Part shown: positions 1 to 7,768 of the stretch, one piece after another
Numbering within the stretch: position 1 is the stretch's first letter
How the letters are laid out: the number at the start of each line of letters is the position of its first letter
Source of the DNA: an uncultured Clostridia bacterium
GTDB taxonomy: Bacteria > Bacillota > Clostridia > Oscillospirales > Oscillospiraceae
Assembly: GCA_945926565.1 (NCBI GenBank)
Contig: CAMELY010000002.1
Location: 1 to 26,734 of the forward strand
Direction: 5' to 3'
DNA length: 26,734 bases
Position numbers and translations under genes: made by a program
Notes under the pieces: generated by a model
Seen by the model: the letters and a program-made list of their open reading frames with translations, nothing else
Database searches by the model: none
Told to the model about the DNA's origin: nothing

Positions 1-859
1 CGTCCAGCAGCAGGGGAATGGTGGCGGCGGTGGTGTTGCCGTACTCTTCAATGTTCATCAGGAATTTCTCCGGCGGAATACCCTTGAGGCGGCGGGCGGC
101 GGCTTCAATGATTCGCCGGTTGGCCTGATGACAGACGACCCAGCCCACCTGGGACTCCTCCACGCCGCACTGCTCCAGCAGCGCTTTAATCTCAGAGGGC
201 ACTGCTCGGGTGGCAAATTTATAGGTTTCACTGCCGTTCATATTGACATAGGGATGAGACTCGCCCAGGGTGGAGAAGGGAGAGATACCGGCCTTGGTGG
301 GCACGGTGAGCACCTCGTCGTTGCCCTGCACCGTGATATGGCTGCCCAGGTAGTCCTCGCCCTTTTCCAGAACCAGCGCGCCGGCGCCGTCACCAAACAG
401 AATGCAGGTAGAGCGGTCGGTCCAATCCAGAATCCGGGACATCTGCTCAGCGCCGACGACCAGCACCTTCTGATACCGGCCGGTGGAGAGATAGGCGGCG
501 GCGGTTTCCAGCATAAAGAGGAAAGCGGAGCAGGCGGCGTTGATGTCGAAGGCGGCGCAGGAGACGCCCAGGGCCTTAGCCACCATGCAGGCCAGGTTGG
601 GTACGATGTAATCGCCACTGACTGTAGCGCAGAGAATCAGATCCAACTCTTCCGCCTTGACACCGCTGTTTTCCAGGGCAGAGAGGGCAGCCTTGACTGC
701 CATTTGGGAGGCAGTCTCGTCCGTGGCGATATGGCGCCGCTTAATGCCGGTGCGGGTGGTGATCCATTCATCGTTGGTCTCTACCAGCTTGGACAGATCG
801 TCGTTGGTCACAACGGTGGGCGGCACATAGCTGCCGGTTCCCAGAATATGAAAGCTCAT
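1..859 (-). CDS. fabH: 3-oxoacyl-ACP synthase III (KAS III), 3' end outside the window
   Basis: Condenses an acyl-CoA primer with malonyl-ACP to start type II fatty acid synthesis in the cytoplasm. Reading the minus strand from the ATG at 859 gives 286 codons with no stop before the window edge; the family is usually about 320-330 residues, so only the C-terminal tail is missing. The catalytic triad of KAS III is visible: Cys110 in NAACSAF, His in VCHQANRR, and Asn in EYGNTTAA. The N-terminus (MSFHILGTGSYVPP) and the segment NDEWITTRTGIKRRH are typical of FabH. An AAAGGAA Shine-Dalgarno lies just upstream of the ATG. Usually the first gene of a fab operon, which would continue to the left of the window. 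Identification is firm; the end is not seen. Confidence 0.96.
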   Translation of the reverse strand, partial: MSFHILGTGSYVPPTVVTNDDLSKLVETNDEWITTRTGIKRRHIATDETASQMAVKAALSALENSGVKAEELDLILCATVSGDYIVPNLACMVAKALGVSCAAFDINAACSAFLFMLETAAAYLSTGRYQKVLVVGAEQMSRILDWTDRSTCILFGDGAGALVLEKGEDYLGSHITVQGNDEVLTVPTKAGISPFSTLGESHPYVNMNGSETYKFATRAVPSEIKALLEQCGVEESQVGWVVCHQANRRIIEAAARRLKGIPPEKFLMNIEEYGNTTAATIPLLLD

Positions 860-920
860 CGTATATGTTCCTTTCCGCCGGCCTGACAGGTCCGGTGTGC
901 TTGATTCGAAAGATGACAAC

Positions 921-949
921 ATTATAGCAAGATCAAAGAATGCTGTCAA
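921..949 (-). promoter_or_regulatory. Sigma-A promoter of fabH, perfect consensus
   Basis: On the minus strand, -35 TTGACA (944-949) and -10 TATAAT (921-926) are separated by exactly 17 bp. The start point would be near 914, giving a leader of about 55 nt before the fabH ATG at 859. All 12 consensus positions match, so this is a strong vegetative promoter. Confidence 0.9.
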
Positions 950-1086
950 TTATTCTGACGAAACTCCAGAATATTCCCAATATTGCGCCCGAGACCCATG
1001 GACTGACAACTGCCCCGCGGTTTTTCGCTTGGTTTGCTGTCAGGATATCACCTGCAAAAACCACACTGAGAAATTCCGGGAATCGA

Positions 1087-1115
1087 TTGCGCCCGGCGGC
1101 CTTTTGCGGTATAAT
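1087..1115 (+). promoter_or_regulatory. Probable sigma-A promoter of the pyrCFKD operon
   Basis: A perfect -10 TATAAT at 1110-1115 is preceded, 17 bp upstream, by TTGCGC (1087-1092), which keeps only the TTG of the -35 consensus. Predicted start near 1122, about 43 nt before the pyrC start codon. The short leader argues against transcription attenuation by PyrR upstream of pyrC. Confidence 0.65.
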
Positions 1116-1164
1116 TCATAGTAACGTAGTATGCACACCGCATGGATAAAGGAGTGTACGAGAT

Positions 1165-2442
1165 TTGAAGCTGCTCATCAAAAACGGCACGTTCATCGAC
1201 CCGGTCTGCGGCATCGGCGGGGTCATGGATATTTTGGTAGAAGATGGAATTATTGTGGTGATCGGCAACCGTCTGGAGGACCCGGAGGCCCAGATTCTGG
1301 ACGCGTCCGGCCTGTGCGTCTGCGCCGGACTGATCGACATGCATGTCCACCTCCGGGATCCCGGCCTGACCTATAAGGAGGACATCCTCACCGGCTCCGC
1401 GGCGGCGGCCCGTGGCGGCTTTACCTCCATCGCCTGTATGCCCAACACCAAGCCCGCCATTGACTGCCCTGAGCAGGTGCGCTATGTCCTGGACAAGGCC
1501 TCAGAGAACTGCGGCGTCCGGGTCTGGCCCATCGGCGCCCTCTCCATGGGCGAAAAGGGCGAGACTATGACCGACGCCCGGGCCCTGAAGGAGGCGGGGG
1601 CGGTGGCCATCTCGGATGACGGCGTGCCGGTGATGAACGCCAATCTGATGCGGGATGCTCTCATGCGGGCGCACCGAAACAAGCTCACCGTCCTCTCCCA
1701 CTGCGAGGACGACAATATGGTCCGGGGCCGGGGCGTCAACGAGGGCAGAGTCTCCCGTCAGCTGGGTCTGCCCGGCCGGCCCGCCATCGCCGAGGAGCTG
1801 ATGGTCATGCGGGACGCCATGCTGGCTGAGGAGACCCGCACCGCCGTCCACATCTGCCACGTCTCCACCGCCAACAGCGTCAATATCATCCGCCAGTTCA
1901 AGCGCAAGGGCGTCCAGATCACCTGCGAGACCTGTCCCCAGTATTTTACCCTCACCCACGAGGAGATTCTCCGCCAGGGCACCCTGGCCAAGGTGAACCC
2001 GCCCCTCCGGGCCACCAAGGACAAGGAGGGCATTCTGGCAGGCCTGAAGGACGGCACCATTGACTGTATCGTCACCGACCACGCCCCCCACTCCGCCGAG
2101 GAGAAGGCAAAGCCCTTGCCCGAGGCCCCTGCCGGCATGATCGGACTGGAGACCTCCCTGGGCCTGGCCCTGACCTATCTCTACCATACCGGCCTCATGA
2201 GCCTGTCCGATATCATCCAGAAGATGACCATCAACCCGGCCAAGATTCTGGGCATCCGCAAGGGCTTCCTGGCTTTGGGCGCCAGCGCGGACATCACCAT
2301 TTTCGATCCGGACGAGCACTGGACGGTGGATCCCGACCAGTTCGCCTCCAAGGCCCGGAACACCCCCTTTGCCGGCATGGAGCTGCAGGGGAAAGTGAAG
2401 TACACCATCGTCGGCGGCAAGATTATCTATCAGGACCGCTGA
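1165..2442 (+). CDS. pyrC: Dihydroorotase (class I)
   Basis: Cyclises N-carbamoyl-L-aspartate to dihydroorotate, the third step of de novo pyrimidine synthesis. The 425-residue length fits bacterial class I dihydroorotases. The binuclear zinc ligands are all in place: H60 and H62 in DMHVHLRDPG, D152 in ISDDG, H179 in LSHCED, H232 in ICHVST and catalytic D305 in TDHAPHS. The start is a TTG at 1165: an AAAGGAG Shine-Dalgarno at 1148-1154 sits 10 nt upstream, and the protein then begins MKLLIKNGTFIDP as expected for the family. First gene of a pyrC-pyrF-pyrK-pyrD run, 27 nt before pyrF. Confidence 0.97.
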   Translation: MKLLIKNGTFIDPVCGIGGVMDILVEDGIIVVIGNRLEDPEAQILDASGLCVCAGLIDMHVHLRDPGLTYKEDILTGSAAAARGGFTSIACMPNTKPAIDCPEQVRYVLDKASENCGVRVWPIGALSMGEKGETMTDARALKEAGAVAISDDGVPVMNANLMRDALMRAHRNKLTVLSHCEDDNMVRGRGVNEGRVSRQLGLPGRPAIAEELMVMRDAMLAEETRTAVHICHVSTANSVNIIRQFKRKGVQITCETCPQYFTLTHEEILRQGTLAKVNPPLRATKDKEGILAGLKDGTIDCIVTDHAPHSAEEKAKPLPEAPAGMIGLETSLGLALTYLYHTGLMSLSDIIQKMTINPAKILGIRKGFLALGASADITIFDPDEHWTVDPDQFASKARNTPFAGMELQGKVKYTIVGGKIIYQDR

Positions 2443-2469
2443 ACCGTTTATTGAGAGGAGCTGTCGCAC

Positions 2470-3396
2470 ATGTCCTTTGATGCATTGCAGGCCAAAATTC
2501 GGGCCATGAAAAACCCCACCGTCGCCGGTCTGGACGCCCGGCTGGAGTACGTCCCCCCTCACATTGTGGAGAAGTACGTCGCCGCCTACGGCGAGACCCG
2601 GAAGGCTGCCGTGGAGGCCATCTTTGAGTTCAACTGCGGCCTGATGGACGCCCTGAACGACATCGTCCCCGCCGTCAAGCCCCAGGCCGCCTACTACGAG
2701 AACCTGGGCTGGGAGGGCATGGAGATGCTGGAGCGCACCATCCGCTACGCCAAGCGCAAGGGCTTTTTCGTCATCGCCGACATCAAGCGGGGTGACATCG
2801 GCACCACCGCCGCCGCCTATTCCGAGGGCTGGCTGGGCAAGACCAAGGTGGGGGAGACCATGGTGCCCGGCTTTGACGCCGACTGCGTCACCCTCAACGG
2901 CTATATGGGCAGCGACGCCATCAAGCCCTTCCTGAAGGACGCCGAGAGCGAGGACAAGTGCGTCTTCGCCCTGGTGCGGACTTCCAACCCCTCCGCCATT
3001 GAGCTCCAGGACATGGTGGCCGGCGACCGGCTGGTCTATAAGGTCATGGCCGAGCTGGTGGATCGCTGGGGCAAGACCACCTCTGTGGGCGAGTACGGCT
3101 ACAACCGGGTGGGTGCCGTCACCGGAGCCACCTACCCCTCCGATCTCCGCCAGCTGCGCAAGCTGCTGCCCCACACCTTCTTCCTGGTGCCCGGCTACGG
3201 CGCCCAGGGCGGCACCGCCGAGGACGTCCACTATGCCTTTGACCGCTATGGCCGGGGCGCCATCGTCAACTCCTCCCGCGGCATTATGTGCGCCTGGAAG
3301 AAGACGGGCAAAAACGGCATGGACTACGCCGAGGCCGCCCGCAGCGCCGCGCTCGAGATGCGGGACGCCATCAAGGCGGTCACGCCAATCCTGTAA
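2470..3396 (+). CDS. pyrF: Orotidine 5'-phosphate decarboxylase (type 2 family)
   Basis: Decarboxylates OMP to UMP, the last step of de novo UMP synthesis. At 308 residues it belongs to the longer 'type 2' PyrF family found in Clostridia and Actinobacteria rather than the roughly 235-residue Bacillus type. The catalytic D-K-x-x-D array is visible as ADIKRGDIGTTA (D104, K106, D109), with D22 in GLDARLEYVP and K70 in AVKPQAAYYE as further substrate-site residues. Shine-Dalgarno GAGGAG lies before the ATG at 2470. It sits between pyrC and pyrK, so the operon is not ordered by pathway step. Confidence 0.96.
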   Translation: MSFDALQAKIRAMKNPTVAGLDARLEYVPPHIVEKYVAAYGETRKAAVEAIFEFNCGLMDALNDIVPAVKPQAAYYENLGWEGMEMLERTIRYAKRKGFFVIADIKRGDIGTTAAAYSEGWLGKTKVGETMVPGFDADCVTLNGYMGSDAIKPFLKDAESEDKCVFALVRTSNPSAIELQDMVAGDRLVYKVMAELVDRWGKTTSVGEYGYNRVGAVTGATYPSDLRQLRKLLPHTFFLVPGYGAQGGTAEDVHYAFDRYGRGAIVNSSRGIMCAWKKTGKNGMDYAEAARSAALEMRDAIKAVTPIL

Positions 3397-3429
3397 GCGG
3401 GAAACGGGACGTTTGATTGATTTCCAACG

Positions 3430-3460
3430 GGGGAAAGGCTGGGAGATCCAGCCTTTTCCC
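3430..3460 (+). other. Intercistronic hairpin between pyrF and pyrK
   Basis: A 13-bp stem (3430-3442 with 3448-3460, one G-T pair) closes a 5-nt loop, GAGAT. No T-run follows, so it is not a standard intrinsic terminator. A role in mRNA processing or in protecting the pyrCF part of the transcript is plausible. The structure is seen directly; the function is inferred. Confidence 0.6.
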
Positions 3461-3489
3461 ATGAAAGAACAGAAGAAAAAGGTGATTCT

Positions 3490-4233
3490 ATGCCAATGAC
3501 AAGAAATTGCCCCATCACCGACCTCCAGTATCTGACCCGCGATGTGGTCTCCATCACCCTGGAGGCGGGAGAACTGGCCCAGGCGGCCAAGCCCGGCCAG
3601 TTTGTCAATATCAAGTGCGGCGAGGGCCTGCTGCTCCGCCGGCCCATCTCCATCTGCGATGTGAACGGCACCCTGCTCACCGTGGTCTTCCAGGTCAAGG
3701 GAGAGGGCACCCAGTGGCTCTCCCAGTGCCAGGCCGGGGAGGAGCTGGACGTGCTGGGCCCCCTGGGCCATGGCTACGATATTCCCCAGGGCAAGGTTCT
3801 GGTGGTGGGCGGCGGCATCGGCGTGCCTCCCATGCTCTACGCCGCCAAGTGCTGTGAGGCCGCCGACGCCTGTGTGGGCTTTCGCAGCGAGGAGAACGCC
3901 ATCCTGCTGGAGGAGCTGAACGCCGCCTGCGGCCGGGTGCTGGTCACCAGCGACGACGGCACCATCGGCGCCCACGGCTTTGTGGATGCCCTGGTGCGCA
4001 AGGCCCTTTCCGAGGAGCGGTACGCCGCCGTCTTCGCCTGCGGCCCCAAGCCCATGCTGAAAAGCGTCTATCACGCGGCCAAAGAGGGGAACACCCCCTG
4101 CTTCGTCTCCATGGAGGAGCGGATGGGCTGCGGCATCGGCGCCTGCCTGGTCTGCGCCTGCTCGGTGGGCGGCCATCACAAGCACGTCTGCAAGGACGGC
4201 CCCGTGTTTAACGCTGAGGAGGTGGACTGGTAA
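3490..4233 (+). CDS. pyrK: Dihydroorotate dehydrogenase B electron-transfer subunit
   Basis: Carries electrons from PyrD FMN through a [2Fe-2S] cluster and FAD to NAD+. The 247-residue protein has the ferredoxin-reductase fold in order: FAD-binding RRPISICD (about 50-57), nucleotide-binding VVGGGIGVPPM (about 106-115), CGPKPML (184-190), and the iron-sulfur cysteines C214, C219, C222 and C234 in the family pattern MGCGIGACLVC...HVC. The start ATG at 3490 follows AAAGGTGA. Its stop overlaps the pyrD start (TAATG), implying translational coupling and equal subunit production for the heterotetramer. Confidence 0.96.
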   Translation: MPMTRNCPITDLQYLTRDVVSITLEAGELAQAAKPGQFVNIKCGEGLLLRRPISICDVNGTLLTVVFQVKGEGTQWLSQCQAGEELDVLGPLGHGYDIPQGKVLVVGGGIGVPPMLYAAKCCEAADACVGFRSEENAILLEELNAACGRVLVTSDDGTIGAHGFVDALVRKALSEERYAAVFACGPKPMLKSVYHAAKEGNTPCFVSMEERMGCGIGACLVCACSVGGHHKHVCKDGPVFNAEEVDW

Positions 4234-5150
4234 TGAGCAAGGTAGATCTCTCCGTCAATCTGGCGGGCATGACCATGAAGAACCCGGTGGTTGTGGCCTC
4301 CGGCACCTTCGGTTTCGGCCGGGAGTACGGACAGTTCTATGACCTCGCCAACCTGGGCGGCATCTGCGTCAAGGGTCTGACCCTCCACCAGCGGGAGGGC
4401 AATCCCCCGCCCCGGATCGCCGAGACCCCCATGGGCATCCTCAACTCGGTGGGCCTCCAGAACCCCGGCGTGGACGGATTTATCCAGCACGAGCTGCCCT
4501 GGCTGAAGGAGCAGGACGTGCGGATTATCGCCAACATCTCCGGCAACACCCCGGAGGAGTACGGCATTATGTGCGAAAAGCTGTCCAAAGCGGGGGTGGA
4601 CATGATCGAGGTGAACATCTCCTGCCCCAACGTCAAGGCCGGTGGCCTCCAGTACGGCGTGGTGCCCGAGATGGCCGCCGAGGTGGCGGCCCAGGCCAAG
4701 AGCCATGCCTCGGTGCCGGTTATGGTCAAGCTGTCTCCCAACGTGACCGATATCACCGCCATCGCCAAGGCGGTGGTGGAGGCGGGAGCGGATGCCGTCT
4801 CCCTCATCAACACCATCCGGGGCATGCGCATCGACGTGAACACCCGGCGGCCCATCCTGAAGATGAACACCGGTGGCCTCTCCGGCCCCGCCGTGCTACC
4901 GGTGGCGGTGCGGATGGTCTGGGAGGTGGCCCAGGCGGTGGACGTGCCCATCCTGGGGATGGGCGGCGTCGCCAAGGGAGAGGACGCGGCCCAGCTCATG
5001 CTGGCCGGCGCCTCCGCCGTGGCGGTGGGCACCGCCTGCTTTGCCGATCCCTACGCGCCCCTCAAGGTGCGGGACGGCCTGGAGGAGATCGCCGCCCGTC
5101 AGGGCCTGGAGCGGGTCTCCCAGCTCACCGGCGGCGTTCAGCCCTGGTAA
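4233..5150 (+). CDS. pyrD: Dihydroorotate dehydrogenase B, catalytic subunit (class 1B)
   Basis: Oxidises dihydroorotate to orotate with FMN and passes electrons to PyrK, making NAD+ the final acceptor, as usual in anaerobic Firmicutes. The 305-residue length fits class 1B. The active-site base C131 lies in VNISCPNVKAGG, the class 1B signature. Other family landmarks are ASGTFGFGREY near the N-terminus and the FMN-phosphate segment ILGMGGVAKGEDA toward the C-terminus. The ATG overlaps the last base of the pyrK stop. pyrE is not next to it; a phosphatase/acetyltransferase fusion gene follows instead. Confidence 0.97.
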   Translation: MSKVDLSVNLAGMTMKNPVVVASGTFGFGREYGQFYDLANLGGICVKGLTLHQREGNPPPRIAETPMGILNSVGLQNPGVDGFIQHELPWLKEQDVRIIANISGNTPEEYGIMCEKLSKAGVDMIEVNISCPNVKAGGLQYGVVPEMAAEVAAQAKSHASVPVMVKLSPNVTDITAIAKAVVEAGADAVSLINTIRGMRIDVNTRRPILKMNTGGLSGPAVLPVAVRMVWEVAQAVDVPILGMGGVAKGEDAAQLMLAGASAVAVGTACFADPYAPLKVRDGLEEIAARQGLERVSQLTGGVQPW

Positions 5151-5158
5151 CCGGGTCG

Positions 5159-5204
5159 AAAGCAGTCCTCAAAACCGGAATCGGCGGGAGAGGACTGCTT
5201 TTCC
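5159..5204 (+). terminator. Possible weak terminator or processing hairpin after pyrD
   Basis: Twelve perfect pairs, AAAGCAGTCCTC (5159-5170) with GAGGACTGCTTT (5190-5201), enclose a 19-nt loop that can form a small inner CCG/CGG pair. Only four Ts follow, so termination is likely partial and some transcript may continue into the gene at 5235. Confidence 0.5.
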
Positions 5205-5234
5205 GCGAATCGCCACAGAAAGAAGCGACAGTCA

Positions 5235-6380
5235 ATGACAAGAGTTTACATCGTCCGGCACGGGGAGGCGGAGGGCAACATCTACCGCCGCATCCACGGA
5301 CAATATGACAGCAACCTCACCGACAACGGCCTGCGTCAGGTGGAGGCGCTGGAGGAGCGCTTCCGCTCCATCCATCTGGACGCCGTCTATTCCAGCGACC
5401 TGCGGCGCTGCCAAAAGACTGCCCGGGCCCTCTATGAACATAAGGGGCTGCCCCTCCAACTGGAGCCGGGCCTCCGGGAGATGAACCTGGGCCAGTGGGA
5501 GGATCATCCCTGGGGAGAGATCGGCCGCACTGACCCCCAGGGGCTGCTGGGCTTTCAGACCTGTTCTCCCGACTTCCGGGCTCCGGGAGGGGAGAGCTAT
5601 GAGGAACTGCGCACCCGGGTGAGCGGCACGATTCTCAAGCTGGCCGCCCGGCATCCGGGGGAGACCATCGGCATCTCCACCCATTACATCGCCCTCCGCT
5701 CCGCCCTCTCCGTCTTCCACGGCTACCGGGTGGAGGAGATCAACCAGAAGGTGCCCAAGTGCGACAACACCGGGGTCACCTGCCTGGACGTTGAGGACGG
5801 CCGGGTGCAGGTGGTCTTTGAGTGCGACGCCTCCCATTTGACGCCGGAGCTCTCCACCCTGGGCAAGCAGACCTGGAAGCAGACCGGCAATCTGGCCGAC
5901 CCCGCCTGCAACCTCTGGTACCGGCCCTGGGATCCGGCAGGGGAGCGGGCGCTCTACCTCCGCTTCCGGAAGGAAACCTGGGAGCGGGTACATCCCGGTC
6001 AGCCCTTTGACGGGGAGGGCTTTTATGACCAAGCCCTCCGCGCTGCTCAGGAAAATCCCTGGGCGGTGGTCTGCGCCATGCAGGGCGACCGGGTGGCAGG
6101 TCTTCTCCAGATGGAGCTCCATCGCTATCAGGAGGAGAAGGCAGGCTTTATCTACTTCTACTATGTGACCCCGGAGGCCCGGGAACACGGCCTGGGCGTC
6201 CAGCTGTTGGGTCAGGCGGTCTCCACCTTCCGCCCCTTAGGACGGGATAAAATCCGTCTGCGCTGCTCCCCGGACAACCGGCAGGGGATGCACTTTTACG
6301 AGAAGTACGGCTTTGTCCCCCTGGGCCCCGCCCCGGACAGCCAGGTGCCCCTCCTCCTGCTGGAAAAGCAGATCGACTGA
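5235..6380 (+). CDS. Histidine phosphatase fused to a GNAT-type N-acetyltransferase
   Basis: The 381 residues hold two domains. Residues 1-200 are a phosphoglycerate-mutase-like histidine phosphatase: RHGEAEGN with the phospho-accepting H9, SSDLRRCQKTA with R57/R58, acid E82 in LREMNLG, and the second histidine H150 in GISTHYIALRSAL. Residues about 225-381 resemble a GNAT acetyltransferase: strand IYFYYVTPEA, an acetyl-CoA loop REHGLGVQLL (316-325), and the C-terminal NRQGMHFYEKYGFVPLG. Both active sites look intact. Substrates are unknown; CobC/GpmB-like phosphatases act on varied phosphomonoesters. It lies 84 nt after pyrD and may be co-transcribed with the pyr genes through the weak hairpin there. 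Start ATG 5235 has a modest GAAAGAAG upstream. Confidence 0.88.
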   Translation: MTRVYIVRHGEAEGNIYRRIHGQYDSNLTDNGLRQVEALEERFRSIHLDAVYSSDLRRCQKTARALYEHKGLPLQLEPGLREMNLGQWEDHPWGEIGRTDPQGLLGFQTCSPDFRAPGGESYEELRTRVSGTILKLAARHPGETIGISTHYIALRSALSVFHGYRVEEINQKVPKCDNTGVTCLDVEDGRVQVVFECDASHLTPELSTLGKQTWKQTGNLADPACNLWYRPWDPAGERALYLRFRKETWERVHPGQPFDGEGFYDQALRAAQENPWAVVCAMQGDRVAGLLQMELHRYQEEKAGFIYFYYVTPEAREHGLGVQLLGQAVSTFRPLGRDKIRLRCSPDNRQGMHFYEKYGFVPLGPAPDSQVPLLLLEKQID

Positions 6381-6401
6381 ACAGGGGCTGATTGCACGCA
6401 A

Positions 6402-6503
6402 AATGTAGGGCGGGGGCTTGCCCCCCGCCGCTTTATCGAATTGCAGATGGGCACTGATCGGCAGAGGAGGATACGCCGTAGGGGAGGGCCTCTGCGCCCT
6501 CCC
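6402..6503. repeat. Pair of GTAGGG-headed G-rich hairpin repeats
   Basis: Two related modules each start with GTAGGG and fold into a GC-rich hairpin. The first (6405-6429) pairs GGCGGGGG with CCCCCGCC around a CTTG loop; the second (6479-6503) pairs GGGAGGGC with GCCCTCCC around CTCTGC. The first 24 bases (from 6402) recur exactly at 10783-10806, so this is a dispersed repeat. The 296-bp gap between the fusion gene and dgt holds this pair, an AT-rich stretch around 6563-6610, and a possible promoter. Confidence 0.75.
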
Positions 6504-6602
6504 GCCCGACAAGAGAGTGTGCCGCTCAACAAACCGAATCCGCAATCTGTGCTGCTGCCCAGACAAAATTTTTGAAAAAAGTTTGGGCGGCAGGCAGTAT
6601 TT

Positions 6603-6629
6603 TTGACATTCCCTGCGTATAAAGAGAAT
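6603..6629 (+). promoter_or_regulatory. Tentative promoter for dgt-dnaG-rpoD
   Basis: A perfect -35 TTGACA (6603-6608) in AT-rich DNA is followed after 15 bp by GAGAAT (6624-6629), a 4/6 match to the -10. The spacing is short and no better -10 is in range, so the assignment is weak. Its position, 48 nt before the dgt ATG, is suitable. Confidence 0.35.
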
Positions 6630-6676
6630 AGGAAGGTATTTTCACCCTGTGCGGCAGTCGAAAGGGGGCCCAGGGC

Positions 6677-7681
6677 ATGAACGGCAGAGAACGGACAGAG
6701 CGGGCAGAGGAGCTCCTCCTCTCGCCCCAGGCCTGCAAGAGTAAGGATTCCAGGGGCCGTCTGCGCCCGGAGGAGCCCTGCCCGGTGCGCACCTGCTTCC
6801 AGCGGGATGTGGACCGGATTGTCCACTGCAAGGCCTTCCGCCGGCTCAAGCGCAAGACCCAGGTTTTCCTCCAGCCCGAGGGAGACCATTACCGCACCCG
6901 GATGACCCACACCCTGGAGGTGACCCGCATCGCCCGGACCATCGCCCGGGGACTGGGCCTCAATGAGGATCTCACCGAGGCGGCCGCCCTGGGCCACGAC
7001 CTGGGCCACACTCCCTTCGGCCACGCCGGGGAACGGGCCCTCAACGAGATCATGCCCGGGGGCTTCCGGCACAATGTCCAGTCCCTCCGGGTGGTGGACA
7101 AGTTGGAGAAGGAGGGGGACGGCCTCAACCTCACCTATGAGGTGCGCCGGGGCATCCTCTGCCACACCGGTAGCGACCGGGCGGAGACGCTGGAGGGACA
7201 GATCCTCTGGTACGCCGACCGGATCGCCTATATCAACCACGACATCGAGGACGCCATGCGGGGCGGCATCATCTACCCACTGGATATCCCCATTCAGCTC
7301 CGGCAGACCCTGGGCTATAAAAAGAGCCAGCGGATCGACACCCTGGTGCGGGACGTGATCGACGCCAGCCAGGGCCGGAACTGCATCCGCCAGACGCCGG
7401 AGATCGGCCGGGCCATGAACGAGCTGCGGGACTTTCTCTTCCAGATGGTCTACCGGAACCCCCAGGCGAAGGGGGAGGAGGGCAAGGCGGAGGAGATGCT
7501 CCACCGCATGTTTGAGGCCTATGTGAAGGATCCGGACAAACTGCCCGCCGACTTCCAGGAGATTCGCTTCCAGGAGGGGGTGGAGCGGGCAGTCTGCGAC
7601 TATATCGCCGGCATGACCGACTCCTACGCCGTCTCCAAATACGGAGAACTGTTTATCCCCAAGGCCTGGACCGTGAAGTGA
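6677..7681 (+). CDS. dgt: Deoxyguanosinetriphosphate triphosphohydrolase-like HD protein
   Basis: A cytoplasmic metal-dependent HD-domain enzyme expected to hydrolyse dNTPs to deoxynucleoside plus tripolyphosphate. The HD metal ligands are visible: H78 in RMTHTLEV, H107-D108 in LGHDLGHTPFGH, and D181 in WYADRIAYINHDIED. The N-terminal CPVRTCFQRDVDRIVHCKAFRRLKRKTQVF is characteristic of the family. At 334 residues it is the shorter Firmicutes type rather than the roughly 500-residue E. coli Dgt, so substrate range may be broader than dGTP. AAAGGGGG precedes the ATG. It heads dgt-dnaG-rpoD, an arrangement common in Clostridia linking nucleotide pools, replication priming and transcription. Confidence 0.93.
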   Translation: MNGRERTERAEELLLSPQACKSKDSRGRLRPEEPCPVRTCFQRDVDRIVHCKAFRRLKRKTQVFLQPEGDHYRTRMTHTLEVTRIARTIARGLGLNEDLTEAAALGHDLGHTPFGHAGERALNEIMPGGFRHNVQSLRVVDKLEKEGDGLNLTYEVRRGILCHTGSDRAETLEGQILWYADRIAYINHDIEDAMRGGIIYPLDIPIQLRQTLGYKKSQRIDTLVRDVIDASQGRNCIRQTPEIGRAMNELRDFLFQMVYRNPQAKGEEGKAEEMLHRMFEAYVKDPDKLPADFQEIRFQEGVERAVCDYIAGMTDSYAVSKYGELFIPKAWTVK

Positions 7682-7768
7682 TTTTCCTTTCCCTCCGGAT
7701 AGGATAGGGAAAAAGGGGCTATTATATGGGGGAAAAGGGAACAAAATGCCCCAGAGAGGAGGGAGAAC

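Larger units (their letters stand above)
860..1164. other. Divergent intergenic region between fabH and pyrC
   Basis: About 305 bp holding the two back-to-back promoters listed separately. Between them is a short AT-rich symmetric block, AATATT-ccc-AATATT at 970-984, just upstream of the fabH -35. It could be an operator, but I cannot tie it to a known regulator. No convincing gene is present: the small open frames here have no good ribosome site or recognisable product. The pyrC leader is only about 43 nt long, too short for a PyrR-type attenuator; it can fold only a weak hairpin (ATGC-acacc-GCAT, 1131-1143). Confidence 0.6.

Noticed and set aside
897-1121. Small plus-strand frame (74 codons) between fabH and pyrC
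   Set aside because: No plausible ribosome site or similarity; it overlaps the fabH promoter and the pyrC -10.
1116-1164. PyrR attenuator in the pyr operon leader
   Set aside because: The leader is about 43 nt with only a 4-5 bp hairpin and no terminator/antiterminator pair.
1501-4185. Very long open frame (894 codons) on the minus strand across pyrC-pyrF-pyrK
   Set aside because: It is antisense to three well-identified pyr genes, its translation is Gly/His/Ala-rich low complexity, and such mirror frames are a result of high GC at third positions.
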